Assembly (NCBI RefSeq): GCF_004365175.1
Contig: NZ_SOCE01000003.1
Span: forward strand, 248,001 to 312,000
Direction: 5' to 3'
From: Kribbella voronezhensis
Lineage (GTDB): Bacteria; Actinomycetota; Actinomycetes; Propionibacteriales; Kribbellaceae
Length of the DNA stretch: 64,000 nucleotides
Shown here: piece by piece, positions 9,143-20,211 of the stretch
How positions within the stretch are numbered: the first letter of the stretch is position 1
How the letters are laid out: every line of letters starts with the position of its first letter
Program-made: the position numbers and the translations under genes
Notes under the pieces: model-generated
Seen by the model: the letters and a program-made list of their open reading frames with translations, nothing else
Told to the model about the DNA's origin: nothing
Databases searched by the model: none

Positions 9143-10230
9143 TGCGGGTACTCGCAGCCATGTCCGGCGGGGTCGACTCCGCCGTCGCGGCGGCGCGGAT
9201 GGTCGAGGCCGGGCACGACGTCGTCGGCGTACACCTCGCCCTGAGCCGGAACCCGCAGTCGTACCGCAGTGGCGCGCGCGGCTGCTGCACGATCGAGGAC
9301 TCCCGCGACGCCCGAAGAGCAGCCGACGTGATCGGCATCCCGTTCTACATCTGGGACATGGCCGAGCGGTTCGCCGCCGACGTGGTGGACGACTTCGTCG
9401 CGGAGTACGCGGCCGGCCGTACGCCGAATCCGTGTCTGCGCTGCAACGAGAAGATCAAGTTCAGTGCGGTGCTGGAGCGGGCCCTCGCGCTCGACTTCGA
9501 CGCCGTTGCCACCGGCCACTACGCGCAGATCGTCGACACTCCGGACGGCCGTGAGCTGCACCGCGCCGTCGACCCGGCCAAGGACCAGTCGTACGTGCTC
9601 GGCGTCCTCAACCAGGAGCAGCTCGCGCACGCGTTCTTCCCGCTCGGCGACACCCCGAAGACCGAGATCCGGGCCGAGGCCGAGCGGCGTGGTCTGTCGG
9701 TCGCGGCCAAGCCGGACAGCCACGACATCTGTTTCATTGCCGACGGCAACACCGAGGGCTTCCTCAGCAAGCAGCTCGGCGAGGCGCCGGGCGACATCGT
9801 CGATGCCCAGGGCAACAAGTTGGGTGAGCACAAGGGCACCCACGGCTTCACGGTCGGCCAGCGCAAGGGCCTGAAGATCGGTACGCCGGCCGCCGACGGC
9901 AAGCCCAGGTTCGTCCTGGACATCTCGCCGGTCGATCGCCGGGTCACCGTGGGATCGCGGGCGGAGCTGGCGGTCGAGCGGCTGACCGCGTCCAAGCCGC
10001 GCTGGTGTGGTCCGGCACCGACCGAGACCCTGCACGTGAAGGCGCAGCTGCGAGCGCACGGCGAGGAGATCGCTGTCACCGCGCGCGTTGTCGACGACCG
10101 GGTGCTGGTCGAGTTCGACGAGCCGGCCGACGCGGTCGCGCCCGGACAGGCCGTCGTCCTGTACGACGGCACGCGGGTGATCGGTTCGGCCACCATCGAC
10201 TCCGTCGAGCGTGCGACCCAGCACGTCTGA
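9142..10230 (+). CDS. mnmA: tRNA-specific 2-thiouridylase MnmA
   Basis: A 362-residue ATP-pyrophosphatase that thiolates U34 of tRNAs for Lys, Glu and Gln. The PP-loop is at the N-terminus ([11 protein letters not shown]), the catalytic Cys is in TPNPCLRCN (Cys98) and the second redox Cys in [10 protein letters not shown] (Cys197). The length is usual for the family. It overlaps the cysteine desulfurase gene by one base, and the MetE-like gene follows 25 bp later. Confidence 0.96.
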   Translation: MRVLAAMSGGVDSAVAAARMVEAGHDVVGVHLALSRNPQSYRSGARGCCTIEDSRDARRAADVIGIPFYIWDMAERFAADVVDDFVAEYAAGRTPNPCLRCNEKIKFSAVLERALALDFDAVATGHYAQIVDTPDGRELHRAVDPAKDQSYVLGVLNQEQLAHAFFPLGDTPKTEIRAEAERRGLSVAAKPDSHDICFIADGNTEGFLSKQLGEAPGDIVDAQGNKLGEHKGTHGFTVGQRKGLKIGTPAADGKPRFVLDISPVDRRVTVGSRAELAVERLTASKPRWCGPAPTETLHVKAQLRAHGEEIAVTARVVDDRVLVEFDEPADAVAPGQAVVLYDGTRVIGSATIDSVERATQHV

Positions 10231-10255
10231 CCTGCCCGCCCTAGAGAGGCACACA

Positions 10256-11263
10256 GTGACCAGTCCGTTCGGCCTTGCCGCGACCACCGGGATGGGCTCA
10301 CTGCCCGGTGACGACTTCACCGAGTGGACGAAGTACGTGCTGGACGCCGTCACGATCCCGTTCGTGCCGGAGCTTCCTGCACGCCCGTACGGCGACATGC
10401 TCAGTCGCTCGATGGCCCTGCTGCTGGAGCTCGCAGGCGACCTGCAGCCCGCGGGCTGGCGATTGACCGGGGGCAGCGATCCGCGCGCGAGCATGGACCA
10501 GCGCAGGGCCCGGTCGCTGCTGCAGCAGGACCTGGACACTCTCGAAGAGGTTGCCGACGGCTACACCGGGCCGCTGAAGATCCAGAGCACCGGTCCGTGG
10601 ACGCTGGCCGCGACAGTAGAACTACCGCGTGGCGACAAGGTGCTGGCCGACCACGGTGCTCGCCGTGACCTGGCAGAGGGGCTGGCTCACGGTTTGGAGC
10701 AGCACGTTGCCGAGGTACGCCGACGCGTGCCGGGTGCTGACCTCGTCGTACAGCTGGATGAGCCGGCGCTCCCCGCAGTACTGGCTGGTGCTGTTCCGAC
10801 AGCTAGTGGGTGGAGCAAGCACCGCTCTGTCGACGGACCGGATGCTGTGGAGCTACTGAGCCAGGTGATCGAGGCAGTAGCGCCTGCGATCACCTTGGTG
10901 CACTGCTGCGCGGCACGGCCGCCTATCGAGGTGTTCCGCAAGGCTGGGGCCGGGGGAGTGGCAGTAGACGTTGCCCAGCTCACCGAAGCCGCCTGGGAGC
11001 AGATCGCCCTCGCAGTAGAGGCCGGCACTGTCCTGTACGCCGGTGTGGTGCCCACGACTGGACCGATCCCCAACCAGGAGCAGGCGGCGACAACCCTCGT
11101 ACGCCGGTGGCGCGAGCTCGGCCTCGACCCGGAACTTCTCAAACAGGTCGTGATCACGCCGGGCTGCGGGCTGGCCGGATCCCCCTCCCGCGCCGACGCC
11201 CAGGCCCGCCTCGAACTCCTCCGCAAAACCGCAGAAGTGGTCGGCGAGAAAGCCGAGGAGTGA
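10256..11263 (+). CDS. MetE C-terminal-domain-like protein (cobalamin-independent methionine synthase fold; Rv3015c-type)
   Basis: A 335-residue TIM-barrel protein of the UROD/MetE superfamily. It starts with TTGMGSLPG, has the substrate-loop motif QLDEPALP, and keeps the zinc-site pattern of MetE as LVHCCA (His-x-Cys) and TPGCGL. It is only the catalytic half-size of MetE, so it may act on a methyl donor other than methyl-tetrahydrofolate; the reaction is unknown. I start it at GTG 10256, which has GAGAGG 6 bp upstream. The position between mnmA and ligA is conserved in Mycobacterium. Confidence 0.82.
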   Translation: MTSPFGLAATTGMGSLPGDDFTEWTKYVLDAVTIPFVPELPARPYGDMLSRSMALLLELAGDLQPAGWRLTGGSDPRASMDQRRARSLLQQDLDTLEEVADGYTGPLKIQSTGPWTLAATVELPRGDKVLADHGARRDLAEGLAHGLEQHVAEVRRRVPGADLVVQLDEPALPAVLAGAVPTASGWSKHRSVDGPDAVELLSQVIEAVAPAITLVHCCAARPPIEVFRKAGAGGVAVDVAQLTEAAWEQIALAVEAGTVLYAGVVPTTGPIPNQEQAATTLVRRWRELGLDPELLKQVVITPGCGLAGSPSRADAQARLELLRKTAEVVGEKAEE

Positions 11264-11272
11264 TCCCGGGTT

Positions 11273-13506
<2,234 letters not shown>

Positions 13507-13607
13507 TACGGATGTCCCGACTGGCGATATTCGATGGAGCCGGGCGACGACTTGATCCGTCGGACTGTTAGTTTGCACCGTCTACCAGTGGGTTCAAAGG
13601 AGCGATT

Positions 13608-15047
13608 ATGACGACGCCGCCACAGGGACCGTGGGGTCCTGGGCAGCCGGGGGGCCAGCCGGGCGGGCAGCAAGGGGGACAACCGGGACAGGGTGGGTGG
13701 GGCCAGCAACAGCCTCCCCAGGGCGGTGGCTGGGGCCAGCGTCCTCCTGCGCAGCAACCGCCCCAGCAGCCTCCGGCACCGCCGCAGCAGGGTCAACCTC
13801 CGCAGCAGGGCTGGGGACAGCAGCCTGGGCAAGGCCAGCCCGGACAGTCCGCGCCGGGTGGCTGGGGTCAGCAGCAGCAGCCCCCGCAGCAGGGCGGCTA
13901 CCAGCAGCAGCCGTGGAGCCAGAACAAGCCTGGCCAGCAGCCCGGCTGGCAGCAGCAGCACGCCCAGCAGCCTTGGCAGCCCGGTGGACCGGGCGGTAAG
14001 GGCCCGGGTGGCGGCGGCTTCGGCAAGGACAAGATGCCGCTGTTCATCGGCGGTGGCGTGGTCGGTGTCGTGCTGATCGGCCTGCTCGTCTTCCTCGGCG
14101 TCAAGGCGCTCGGCGGCGACGACAAGAAGGAAGCCGACCCGCCGGCCCCGACCACCAGCACCCAGCCGACGGATGCCCCGACGACTCCTGGTGGCGACGA
14201 GACGACCGCGCCGACCAACGGCGAGCTCGGCAACGCGACCGGCCAGGCGAAGACCGCGACCGAGAAGCTGCAGGCCGCCGGCTTCGGCTGCAGCGACCTG
14301 TTCAACGGCCCGCAGGGCGCGCATCGCGGCTGCTTCAAGTACGACGGCGCGAAGTCGGCCGAGGTCATCTTCCAGTTCCAGTCCGACGGCACGATCATCG
14401 GCGTCAAGATCCGGTCCGAGGACAACGACAACGTCAACAACGCGGCCGTCACCTTCGACGCGGCGCTGCAGGCGATCGGCAACGACACCTTCGGTGGTAG
14501 CGAGGTGGCGAAGGTCCAGCAGGCGGTGAAGACCGGTCAGAAGCGGACCAAGGTCGGCAGCACCTGGGGCGAGTTCGAGCTCACCAACTACGGCGACGAC
14601 CTGCAGATGTCCGGTGGCAAGTCCGGCTCCGACTCGTTCGAGATGCCGCGCAAGCAGTTCCAGATCACCGAGGCGCAGCTGAACGCGGCGCTGAAGGCGA
14701 AGAAGTACACCTGCACCTCGCTGTGCAAGAAGACGGTCGGGAAGTACGGCTCGCAGCTGATCGACGGCTACGGCAGCAGCAACGGCGGCCTGAGCTCGTT
14801 CGACATCCGGGTCAGCGGTGACCCCAACGACGTCAAGGCGGCGATGCCGGGTGCGATCGCGGACGGGTTCGGCATCCTGAAGGGCCCGGACGTCGAGGCG
14901 CTGAAGTCGTACGTGACCTCGCACAGCGACGGCAAGTCGTACGCCGGGTACGTGTCCGGCTGGCGGGTCGAGATCACCGGCGACACCTCCGACTCCGACT
15001 ACGGTTCGCGGACGGTCTCCATCCGGTACGAGTCCTTCTACGTGTGA
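13608..15047 (+). CDS. Membrane-anchored protein with Pro/Gln/Gly-rich cytoplasmic N-terminus; function unknown
   Basis: A 479-residue protein. Residues 1-140 are low-complexity Gly/Gln/Pro/Trp (repeats such as GWGQQ and QPPQQ), followed by one membrane helix near 147-168 (GVVGVVLIGLLVFLGV) and a Thr/Pro-rich linker. The extracytoplasmic part holds two similar segments of about 115 residues, each with paired Cys residues (FGCSDLFNGPQGAHRGCFKY and YTCTSLCKK), consistent with an internal duplication and disulfides. AAAGGAG lies 8 bp before the ATG. I do not recognise the extracellular domain. Confidence 0.8.
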   Translation: MTTPPQGPWGPGQPGGQPGGQQGGQPGQGGWGQQQPPQGGGWGQRPPAQQPPQQPPAPPQQGQPPQQGWGQQPGQGQPGQSAPGGWGQQQQPPQQGGYQQQPWSQNKPGQQPGWQQQHAQQPWQPGGPGGKGPGGGGFGKDKMPLFIGGGVVGVVLIGLLVFLGVKALGGDDKKEADPPAPTTSTQPTDAPTTPGGDETTAPTNGELGNATGQAKTATEKLQAAGFGCSDLFNGPQGAHRGCFKYDGAKSAEVIFQFQSDGTIIGVKIRSEDNDNVNNAAVTFDAALQAIGNDTFGGSEVAKVQQAVKTGQKRTKVGSTWGEFELTNYGDDLQMSGGKSGSDSFEMPRKQFQITEAQLNAALKAKKYTCTSLCKKTVGKYGSQLIDGYGSSNGGLSSFDIRVSGDPNDVKAAMPGAIADGFGILKGPDVEALKSYVTSHSDGKSYAGYVSGWRVEITGDTSDSDYGSRTVSIRYESFYV

Positions 15048-15087
15048 GTACTGTGGAAGGACAGGCGCCGACCAGACCAGAGGTGCG

Positions 15088-15312
15088 ATGAAGTTCGAGC
15101 GGGAGTCGCGGGAAGCCCGTCAGGTGTCGAAACCGCCACCCGAGGCGATGCAGCGGGTGGACGGCGGCGGCGCCTGGGGGCCGACCCAGTTCGACCTGCC
15201 CGAGCCCGGCGGCAAGAACACGCAGGCGATCACGATCGTGGTCCTGATCGGCGTCGTGATCCTGCTCGTGCTGGCCGGCCTGTGGACGCTGGCGTACTAC
15301 AAGTTCCTCTGA
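15088..15312 (+). CDS. Small single-pass membrane protein, unknown function
   Basis: A 74-residue protein with a charged N-terminus (MKFERESREARQ) and one C-terminal membrane helix (ITIVVLIGVVILLVLAGLW) ending YYKFL. It lies 40 bp after the Gln-rich membrane protein gene in the same direction and immediately before a strong terminator, so both probably form one transcript. GAGG precedes the ATG. No family recognised. Confidence 0.7.
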   Translation: MKFERESREARQVSKPPPEAMQRVDGGGAWGPTQFDLPEPGGKNTQAITIVVLIGVVILLVLAGLWTLAYYKFL

Positions 15313-15326
15313 GTCACCGAACGCGC

Positions 15327-15369
15327 AAGAGCCGCCCTGTCCGGGAGTCCCGGGCAGGGCGGCTCTTTT
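15327..15369 (+). terminator. Rho-independent terminator
   Basis: A 19-base-pair hairpin (arms AAGAGCCGCCCTGTCCGGG and its complement with one G-T pair, 3-base loop) followed by TTTT. It ends the two-gene membrane-protein transcript and, read the other way, also serves the converging ACT-protein gene. Confidence 0.85.
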
Positions 15370-15373
15370 CGGT

Positions 15374-15434
15374 ACTACGGGTCGCGGGCTGGCCGCCGTA
15401 CGGAACTACAGGTCGCGGGCTGGCCGCAGTACGG
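15374..15434. repeat. Two-copy tandem repeat of about 31 bp
   Basis: Two adjacent near-identical units share GGTCGCGGGCTGGCCGC and GTACGG (15374-15404 and 15405-15434), with few mismatches. They lie between the terminator and the end of the converging ACT-protein gene. No function is evident. Confidence 0.6.
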
Positions 15435-15459
15435 AGGGCTCTGGCTGCGTGGCTTGGCG

Positions 15460-16104
15460 TCAGGCGGTGGCGCGGATGGTGACGGCGAGGCTCGCCAGGT
15501 AGCTCAGCCGGGCGACCTCCGAGCCGAGGAACTCCGGTCCACCGCGGCGGCCGATCACCAGCACCCGGCGGTCGGACTCCAGCGGCGCGGCCACCAGCAC
15601 GGACTCCGAGAGACCCTGGTGGCTCGGTGCGGCCAGCGTGGTCGCCTTCTCCAGCGGGAGCCACTGGTTGACCAGGTCGCCGAACTCCGGCGTCGCGCTC
15701 GTCTCCAGCGCGACCTTGATCTCGCTGCCGGTGCCGTCCAGCAAGGCGGCCCAGTCGGCGTGCAGCACCGACGGCGCCTGCTCGACCAGGATGTCGACCG
15801 CCTCGGCCGGCGCGGACGTCATCTGCTCGACGGCCTCCAGGTCCATGTGCAGGCCGCCACCCGCGCCGTAGCGGGAGAACCAGATCACCTCGACGTCGGG
15901 CACGCTGTTGCAGGCCGAGACCAGCCGGTCGGGCAGCACACCCGGTGGCAGGTCGACCACGATGTCGTCGACGGCGGTGCCGTTCTCTCGGCGGTGTTCG
16001 ACGATCTCGATGGCGTGGATGTCGGCGTTCACCTCGCCGAGGGCCGTTGCCACGGTGCCCAGCGAACCGGGACGGTCCGGGATGATCAATCGCAGCAAGA
16101 ACAC
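15460..16104 (-). CDS. ACT domain-containing protein (Rv3013-type)
   Basis: A 214-residue protein with an N-terminal ACT domain (LLRLIIPDRPGSLGTVATAL, about residues 3-75) and a C-terminal domain of about 130 residues of unknown fold. ACT domains commonly bind amino acids; no catalytic domain is present. I start it at GTG 16104, just before the conserved ACT strand, with GGGAG 11 bp upstream; a TTG at 16158 gives 18 more residues. The same gene sits between ligA and gatC in Mycobacterium, on the opposite strand to them, as here. Confidence 0.83.
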   Translation of the reverse strand: MFLLRLIIPDRPGSLGTVATALGEVNADIHAIEIVEHRRENGTAVDDIVVDLPPGVLPDRLVSACNSVPDVEVIWFSRYGAGGGLHMDLEAVEQMTSAPAEAVDILVEQAPSVLHADWAALLDGTGSEIKVALETSATPEFGDLVNQWLPLEKATTLAAPSHQGLSESVLVAAPLESDRRVLVIGRRGGPEFLGSEVARLSYLASLAVTIRATA

Positions 16105-16330
16105 CGAACGATCATCTCCCAGCCGATTACCACGCAAGTTACGCCCTGTCGCGGCCAATGTTACAGAGCGGAACCCGAAGACACGCCCGGCCTCTCACTT
16201 TCTGGTCCGAACTCACTTGTCCACAGGGTCCGGGATATAGGGGGCGAGGAGGTGCGAGTGGCCCACTAGGATGGCCCGGTCGGACTGAACCAGAGGTCCG
16301 GCCATCCTGCGAGACCATTGGATCCCTTTC

Positions 16331-16630
16331 ATGCCATCGATTACCCGCGAAGAGGTCGCCCACCTGGCGCGACTGGCGCGGATCGAGCTCTCCGACGACG
16401 AGCTCGACCACCTCGCACCGCAGCTCGACCAGATCATCGGCCTGGTCGCGCAGGTCAGCGACGTGGCCGCGGAGGACATCCCGCCGACTTCGCACGCGTT
16501 GCCGCTGAGCAACGTGATGCGCAAGGACGAGAACGTGCCCTGCCTGACGCCGGAGCAGGCGCTGTCCGGCGCCCCGGCCGCCGAGGAGCAGCGTTTCCGG
16601 GTGCCGCGGATCCTGAGCGAGGAGGCGTGA
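16331..16630 (+). CDS. gatC: Asp-tRNA(Asn)/Glu-tRNA(Gln) amidotransferase subunit C
   Basis: A 99-residue scaffold subunit of the GatCAB amidotransferase, beginning [20 protein letters not shown] as is typical of the family. It wraps around GatA and stabilises the complex that makes Gln-tRNA (and Asn-tRNA) by transamidation. The stop overlaps the gatA start (TGATG). A TAGGAT hexamer at 16267-16272 is a possible -10 element. Confidence 0.95.
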   Translation: MPSITREEVAHLARLARIELSDDELDHLAPQLDQIIGLVAQVSDVAAEDIPPTSHALPLSNVMRKDENVPCLTPEQALSGAPAAEEQRFRVPRILSEEA

Positions 16631-18135
16631 TGAGCGAGCTGACCCGCAAGACCGCTGCTGAGCTGTCGGAGCTGATGGCGTCCGGTGAGACGAGTTCGAT
16701 CGAGATCACCCAGGCCCACCTGGACCGGATCTCCGCGACCGACACCGCCGTGCACGCGTTCCTGCACGTCGACACCGAGGGCGCGCTGGCGCAGGCGGCT
16801 GCTGTCGACAAGCGCCGCGCTGCCGGTGAGAAGCTCGGCCCGCTGGCCGGCGTACCGCTGGCGCTGAAGGACGTGCTGACCCAGGACGGCGTACCGACGA
16901 CCGCCGGCTCGCGGATCCTCGAGGGCTGGAAGCCGCCGTACGACTCGACCGTGGTCAGTCGGCTGAAGGCGGCCGGCATCGTGATCCTTGGCAAGACCAA
17001 CATGGACGAGTTCGCCATGGGCTCGTCGACCGAGAACTCGGCGTACGGACCGACCCACAACCCGTGGGACCTCGCACGCATCCCCGGTGGCTCTGGTGGT
17101 GGCTCGTCGGCCGCCATCTCGGCGTACCAGGCACCCCTCGCGATCGGTACCGACACGGGTGGCTCGATCCGCCAGCCGGCCGCCTTCACCGGCACGGTCG
17201 GCGTCAAGCCCACGTACGGCGGTACGTCGCGGTACGGGCTGATCGCGCTCGCTTCCAGCCTGGACACTCCCGGCCCGTGTGCCCGGACCACTCTCGACGC
17301 GGCGCTGCTGCACGAGGTGATCGCCGGCCACGACAAGATGGACTCCACCTCGATCGACCAGCCGGTGCCGCCGGTGGTCGAGGCGGCTCGCCGCGGTGAC
17401 GTGAACGGGCTGCGGATCGGTGTCGTCAAGGAGCTCGGCGGCGAGGGGTACCAACCCGGCGTCGAGGCCCGCTTCCACGAGGCGGTCGAGCTGCTCACCA
17501 AGCTCGGCGCCGAGGTGGTCGAGGTGTCCTGTCCGCACTTCCAGTACGCGCTTCCGGCGTACTACCTGATCCTGCCGAGCGAGGCCTCGTCCAACCTGGC
17601 CAAGTTCGACGCGATGCGGTTCGGCCTGCGGGTCGGCGACGACGGCGAGAACGATGCCGAGCAGGTGATGAGGCTGACCCGCGAGGCCGGCTTCGGCGAC
17701 GAGGTGAAACGCCGCATCATGCTCGGGACGCACGCGCTGTCCAGCGGGTACTACGACGCGTACTACGGCCAGGCGCAGAAGGTGCGCACGTTGATCGCGC
17801 GCGACTTCGCCAATGCCTACGAGCATGTCGACGTGCTCGTCTCGCCCGCGACGCCGACGACCGCGTTCGCGATCGGCGACCGGGTGAACGACCCGATCGC
17901 CATGTACAAGAACGACCTCTGCACGATCCCGTCGAACCTGGCCGGCAACGCGGCGGCCTCGTTCCCGGCCGGCCTGGCCGACGAGGACGGGCTGCCGGTC
18001 GGCTTCCACGTGATGGCGCCGGTGATGCGCGACGACCTGCTCTACCAGGTCGGCGCCGCGCTGGAGTCCGCGCTGGCCGACCAGTGGGGTGGCGTGCTGA
18101 TGTCGAAGGCTCCGGAGCTGGAGGTCACCCGATGA
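16630..18135 (+). CDS. gatA: Asp-tRNA(Asn)/Glu-tRNA(Gln) amidotransferase subunit A
   Basis: A 501-residue amidase that releases ammonia from glutamine for GatB. The Ser-cisSer-Lys triad is complete: Lys80 (PLALKDV), Ser155 ([10 protein letters not shown]) and Ser179 ([11 protein letters not shown]). The ATG at 16630 is fixed by overlap with the gatC stop. The downstream end overlaps gatB by four bases (ATGA). Confidence 0.97.
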   Translation: MSELTRKTAAELSELMASGETSSIEITQAHLDRISATDTAVHAFLHVDTEGALAQAAAVDKRRAAGEKLGPLAGVPLALKDVLTQDGVPTTAGSRILEGWKPPYDSTVVSRLKAAGIVILGKTNMDEFAMGSSTENSAYGPTHNPWDLARIPGGSGGGSSAAISAYQAPLAIGTDTGGSIRQPAAFTGTVGVKPTYGGTSRYGLIALASSLDTPGPCARTTLDAALLHEVIAGHDKMDSTSIDQPVPPVVEAARRGDVNGLRIGVVKELGGEGYQPGVEARFHEAVELLTKLGAEVVEVSCPHFQYALPAYYLILPSEASSNLAKFDAMRFGLRVGDDGENDAEQVMRLTREAGFGDEVKRRIMLGTHALSSGYYDAYYGQAQKVRTLIARDFANAYEHVDVLVSPATPTTAFAIGDRVNDPIAMYKNDLCTIPSNLAGNAAASFPAGLADEDGLPVGFHVMAPVMRDDLLYQVGAALESALADQWGGVLMSKAPELEVTR

Positions 18136-19634
18136 CTGTCGTTGCCGATGTGCTGCCGATCGACGAGGCGCTGGCGCAGTACGACCCGGTGATGGGCCTC
18201 GAGGTCCACGTCGAGCTGAACACGAAGTCGAAGATGTTCTGCGGTTGCCCGACCGAGTTCGGCGCCGAGCCGAACACGCAGACCTGCCCGGTCTGCCTCG
18301 GCCTGCCCGGCGCGCTGCCGGTCGTCAACGCGGTCGGCGTCGAGTCCGCCATCAAGATCGGGCTCGCGCTGAACTGCGAGATCGCCGAGTGGTGCCGGTT
18401 CGCCCGGAAGAACTACTTCTACCCGGACATGCCGAAGAACTTCCAGACCTCGCAGTACGACGAGCCGATCGCCTTCAACGGGTGGACCGACGTCGTGGTC
18501 GACGGCGAGACGTACCGGATCGAGATCGAGCGCGCGCACATGGAGGAGGACACCGGCAAGTCCCTCCACGTCGGTGGCGCGACCGGCCGCATCCACGGTG
18601 CGTCGCACTCGCTGGTCGACTACAACCGGGCCGGGATCCCGCTGATCGAGATCGTCACCAAGACGATCGAGGTGCCGGGGGAGAAGGCGCCCGCCGTAGC
18701 GCGTGCGCTGGTGAGTCAGCTGCGCGACCTGCTGCTGTCGATCGGCGTCTCCGACGTACGGATGGACCAGGGCTCGCTGCGGTGCGACGCCAACGTGTCG
18801 CTCAAGCCCAAGGGCTCGTCCACGCTCGGTACCCGGACCGAGACCAAGAACGTGAACTCGTTCCGCTCGGTCGAGCGCGCGATCACCTACGAGATCACCC
18901 GGCAGGCGGCAATCCTGTCGGCCGGCGGGAAGATCCTGCAGGAGACGCGGCACTGGCACGAGGACACCGGCATCACCACGTCGGGACGGGAGAAGTCCGA
19001 CGCGGACGACTACCGGTACTTCCCCGAGCCCGACCTGGTCCCGATCGCGCCCTCGCGCGAATGGGTCGAGTCGTTGCGCGCAACGTTGCCTGAGGCACCT
19101 TCTTTGCGGCGCGCGCGGCTGCAGACCGAGTGGGGCTTCACCGACCCGGAGATGCGCGACGTCATCAACGGCGGCGCGCTGGAGTACATCGTTCGTACCG
19201 TCGAGCTCGGCGTCGACGCCCCCGCCGCGAAAAAGTGGTGGCTGGGCGAACTGGCCCGCGCCGCCAACGAGAGCGGCAAGGACCTCGGCGACCTGGGCGT
19301 CGGCCCGGCCGAGGTGGCCGAGGTACAGAAGCTCGTCGACGACGGCGCGCTGAACGACAAGCTCGCCCGCCAGGTCTTCGACGGCCTGGTCAAGGGCGAA
19401 GGCACTCCCGCCGAGATCATGGCGGCCCGCGGCCTAGCCCTGGTCTCCGACGACTCGGCGTTGATCGAGGCAATCGACCGCGCCATCGCGGCCAACCCCG
19501 ACGTCGTCGAAAAGGTCAACTCCGGCAAACCCGCCGCCGCCGGCGCTCTCATCGGCGCAGTCATGAAAGACATGCGAGGCCAAGCAGACGCCGCCAAGGT
19601 CCGAGAACTCCTGAACACCAAACTCGGCATCTAG
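18132..19634 (+). CDS. gatB: Asp-tRNA(Asn)/Glu-tRNA(Gln) amidotransferase subunit B
   Basis: A 500-residue subunit that phosphorylates and amidates the misacylated Glu or Asp on tRNA. It carries the [10 protein letters not shown] signature and a complete four-Cys zinc motif (MFCGCP and TCPVCLG). The C-terminal YqeY/tail domain is present. The ATG 18132 overlaps the gatA stop. A strong hairpin follows 8 bp after the stop. Confidence 0.97.
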   Translation: MTVVADVLPIDEALAQYDPVMGLEVHVELNTKSKMFCGCPTEFGAEPNTQTCPVCLGLPGALPVVNAVGVESAIKIGLALNCEIAEWCRFARKNYFYPDMPKNFQTSQYDEPIAFNGWTDVVVDGETYRIEIERAHMEEDTGKSLHVGGATGRIHGASHSLVDYNRAGIPLIEIVTKTIEVPGEKAPAVARALVSQLRDLLLSIGVSDVRMDQGSLRCDANVSLKPKGSSTLGTRTETKNVNSFRSVERAITYEITRQAAILSAGGKILQETRHWHEDTGITTSGREKSDADDYRYFPEPDLVPIAPSREWVESLRATLPEAPSLRRARLQTEWGFTDPEMRDVINGGALEYIVRTVELGVDAPAAKKWWLGELARAANESGKDLGDLGVGPAEVAEVQKLVDDGALNDKLARQVFDGLVKGEGTPAEIMAARGLALVSDDSALIEAIDRAIAANPDVVEKVNSGKPAAAGALIGAVMKDMRGQADAAKVRELLNTKLGI

Positions 19635-19641
19635 CAACTGA

Positions 19642-19673
19642 CTGAGCCCGGGGCCTCCACACCCCGGGCTCAG
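19642..19673 (+). terminator. Hairpin terminator after gatB
   Basis: A perfect 12-base-pair stem (CTGAGCCCGGGG / CCCCGGGCTCAG) with an 8-base loop directly after gatB. No U-tract follows, as is common for actinobacterial terminators. Confidence 0.7.
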
Positions 19674-20181
19674 CTCGCACTACCCCCACGCAGCCCCTGG
19701 CCGCTTGTGGTGGGTCCAGTTATCGCGCCATGTCTACGCCACCGGTCGGCTACCACCTCGTCGTACACCACTCTGCCGGGGGCGCAACGCCGGACCGATG
19801 ACCAGGCCGATCGGCGCGATGTTCAGCAACAGCTGCGTCCCCCGGGACCGCCTGCCCCCGCCGCCCCCTGGGAGTCGTCACAAGCCCACCACCCGGGAGG
19901 CCCACCGCCTTATCACCTCGCCGCCTTCCGATCCGCAACTCCCACCCGCTCTCCGGAGACCCACGCCGACCTGCCCGGACTCTCGACCCGTCTGGCGCGA
20001 GGCCATCGGCCCCAGCACCCGGCACCCAGCACCCAGCACACCGCGATCTACCGAACGGCGTGCCTCGTGCGAACCTCCACAAAGCGCTCATTCTGTCCAC
20101 AACTCGACTGTTGCTGTGGACAACTCAGCTCTTCTCGACGACCGTGAATCTCCTTGTAAATAAGGGTTCTGGCATCAGAAA
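19674..20181. other. Intergenic region with no supportable gene
   Basis: About 500 bp between the gatB hairpin and the HNH gene promoter. Three overlapping open frames occur, but they are Pro/Arg/Ser-rich, lack ribosome binding sites and do not resemble known proteins. The last 100 bp are less GC-rich, as expected of a promoter region. Confidence 0.5.
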
Positions 20182-20204
20182 CTGTCGGTGGCCGCGTCTA
20201 GGCT
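20182..20204 (+). promoter_or_regulatory. RecA-independent DNA-damage-type promoter of the DUF222-HNH gene
   Basis: CTGTCGGTG, an 8-base spacer and TAGGCT match the consensus TTGTCRGTG-N8-TAnnnT at all but the first base. The expected transcription start, about 7 bases after the -10 hexamer, falls at the ATG (20212), so the mRNA is predicted to be leaderless. No Shine-Dalgarno sequence is present, in agreement. Confidence 0.7.
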
Positions 20205-20211
20205 AAGGGTT

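Noticed and set aside
8740-10539. 599-codon minus-strand frame over the cysteine desulfurase and mnmA genes
   Set aside because: Antisense shadow of two well-supported genes.
19705-20163. Open frames of 146-152 codons between gatB and the HNH gene
   Set aside because: Pro/Arg/Ser-rich in three frames at once, no ribosome binding site, no recognisable homology.
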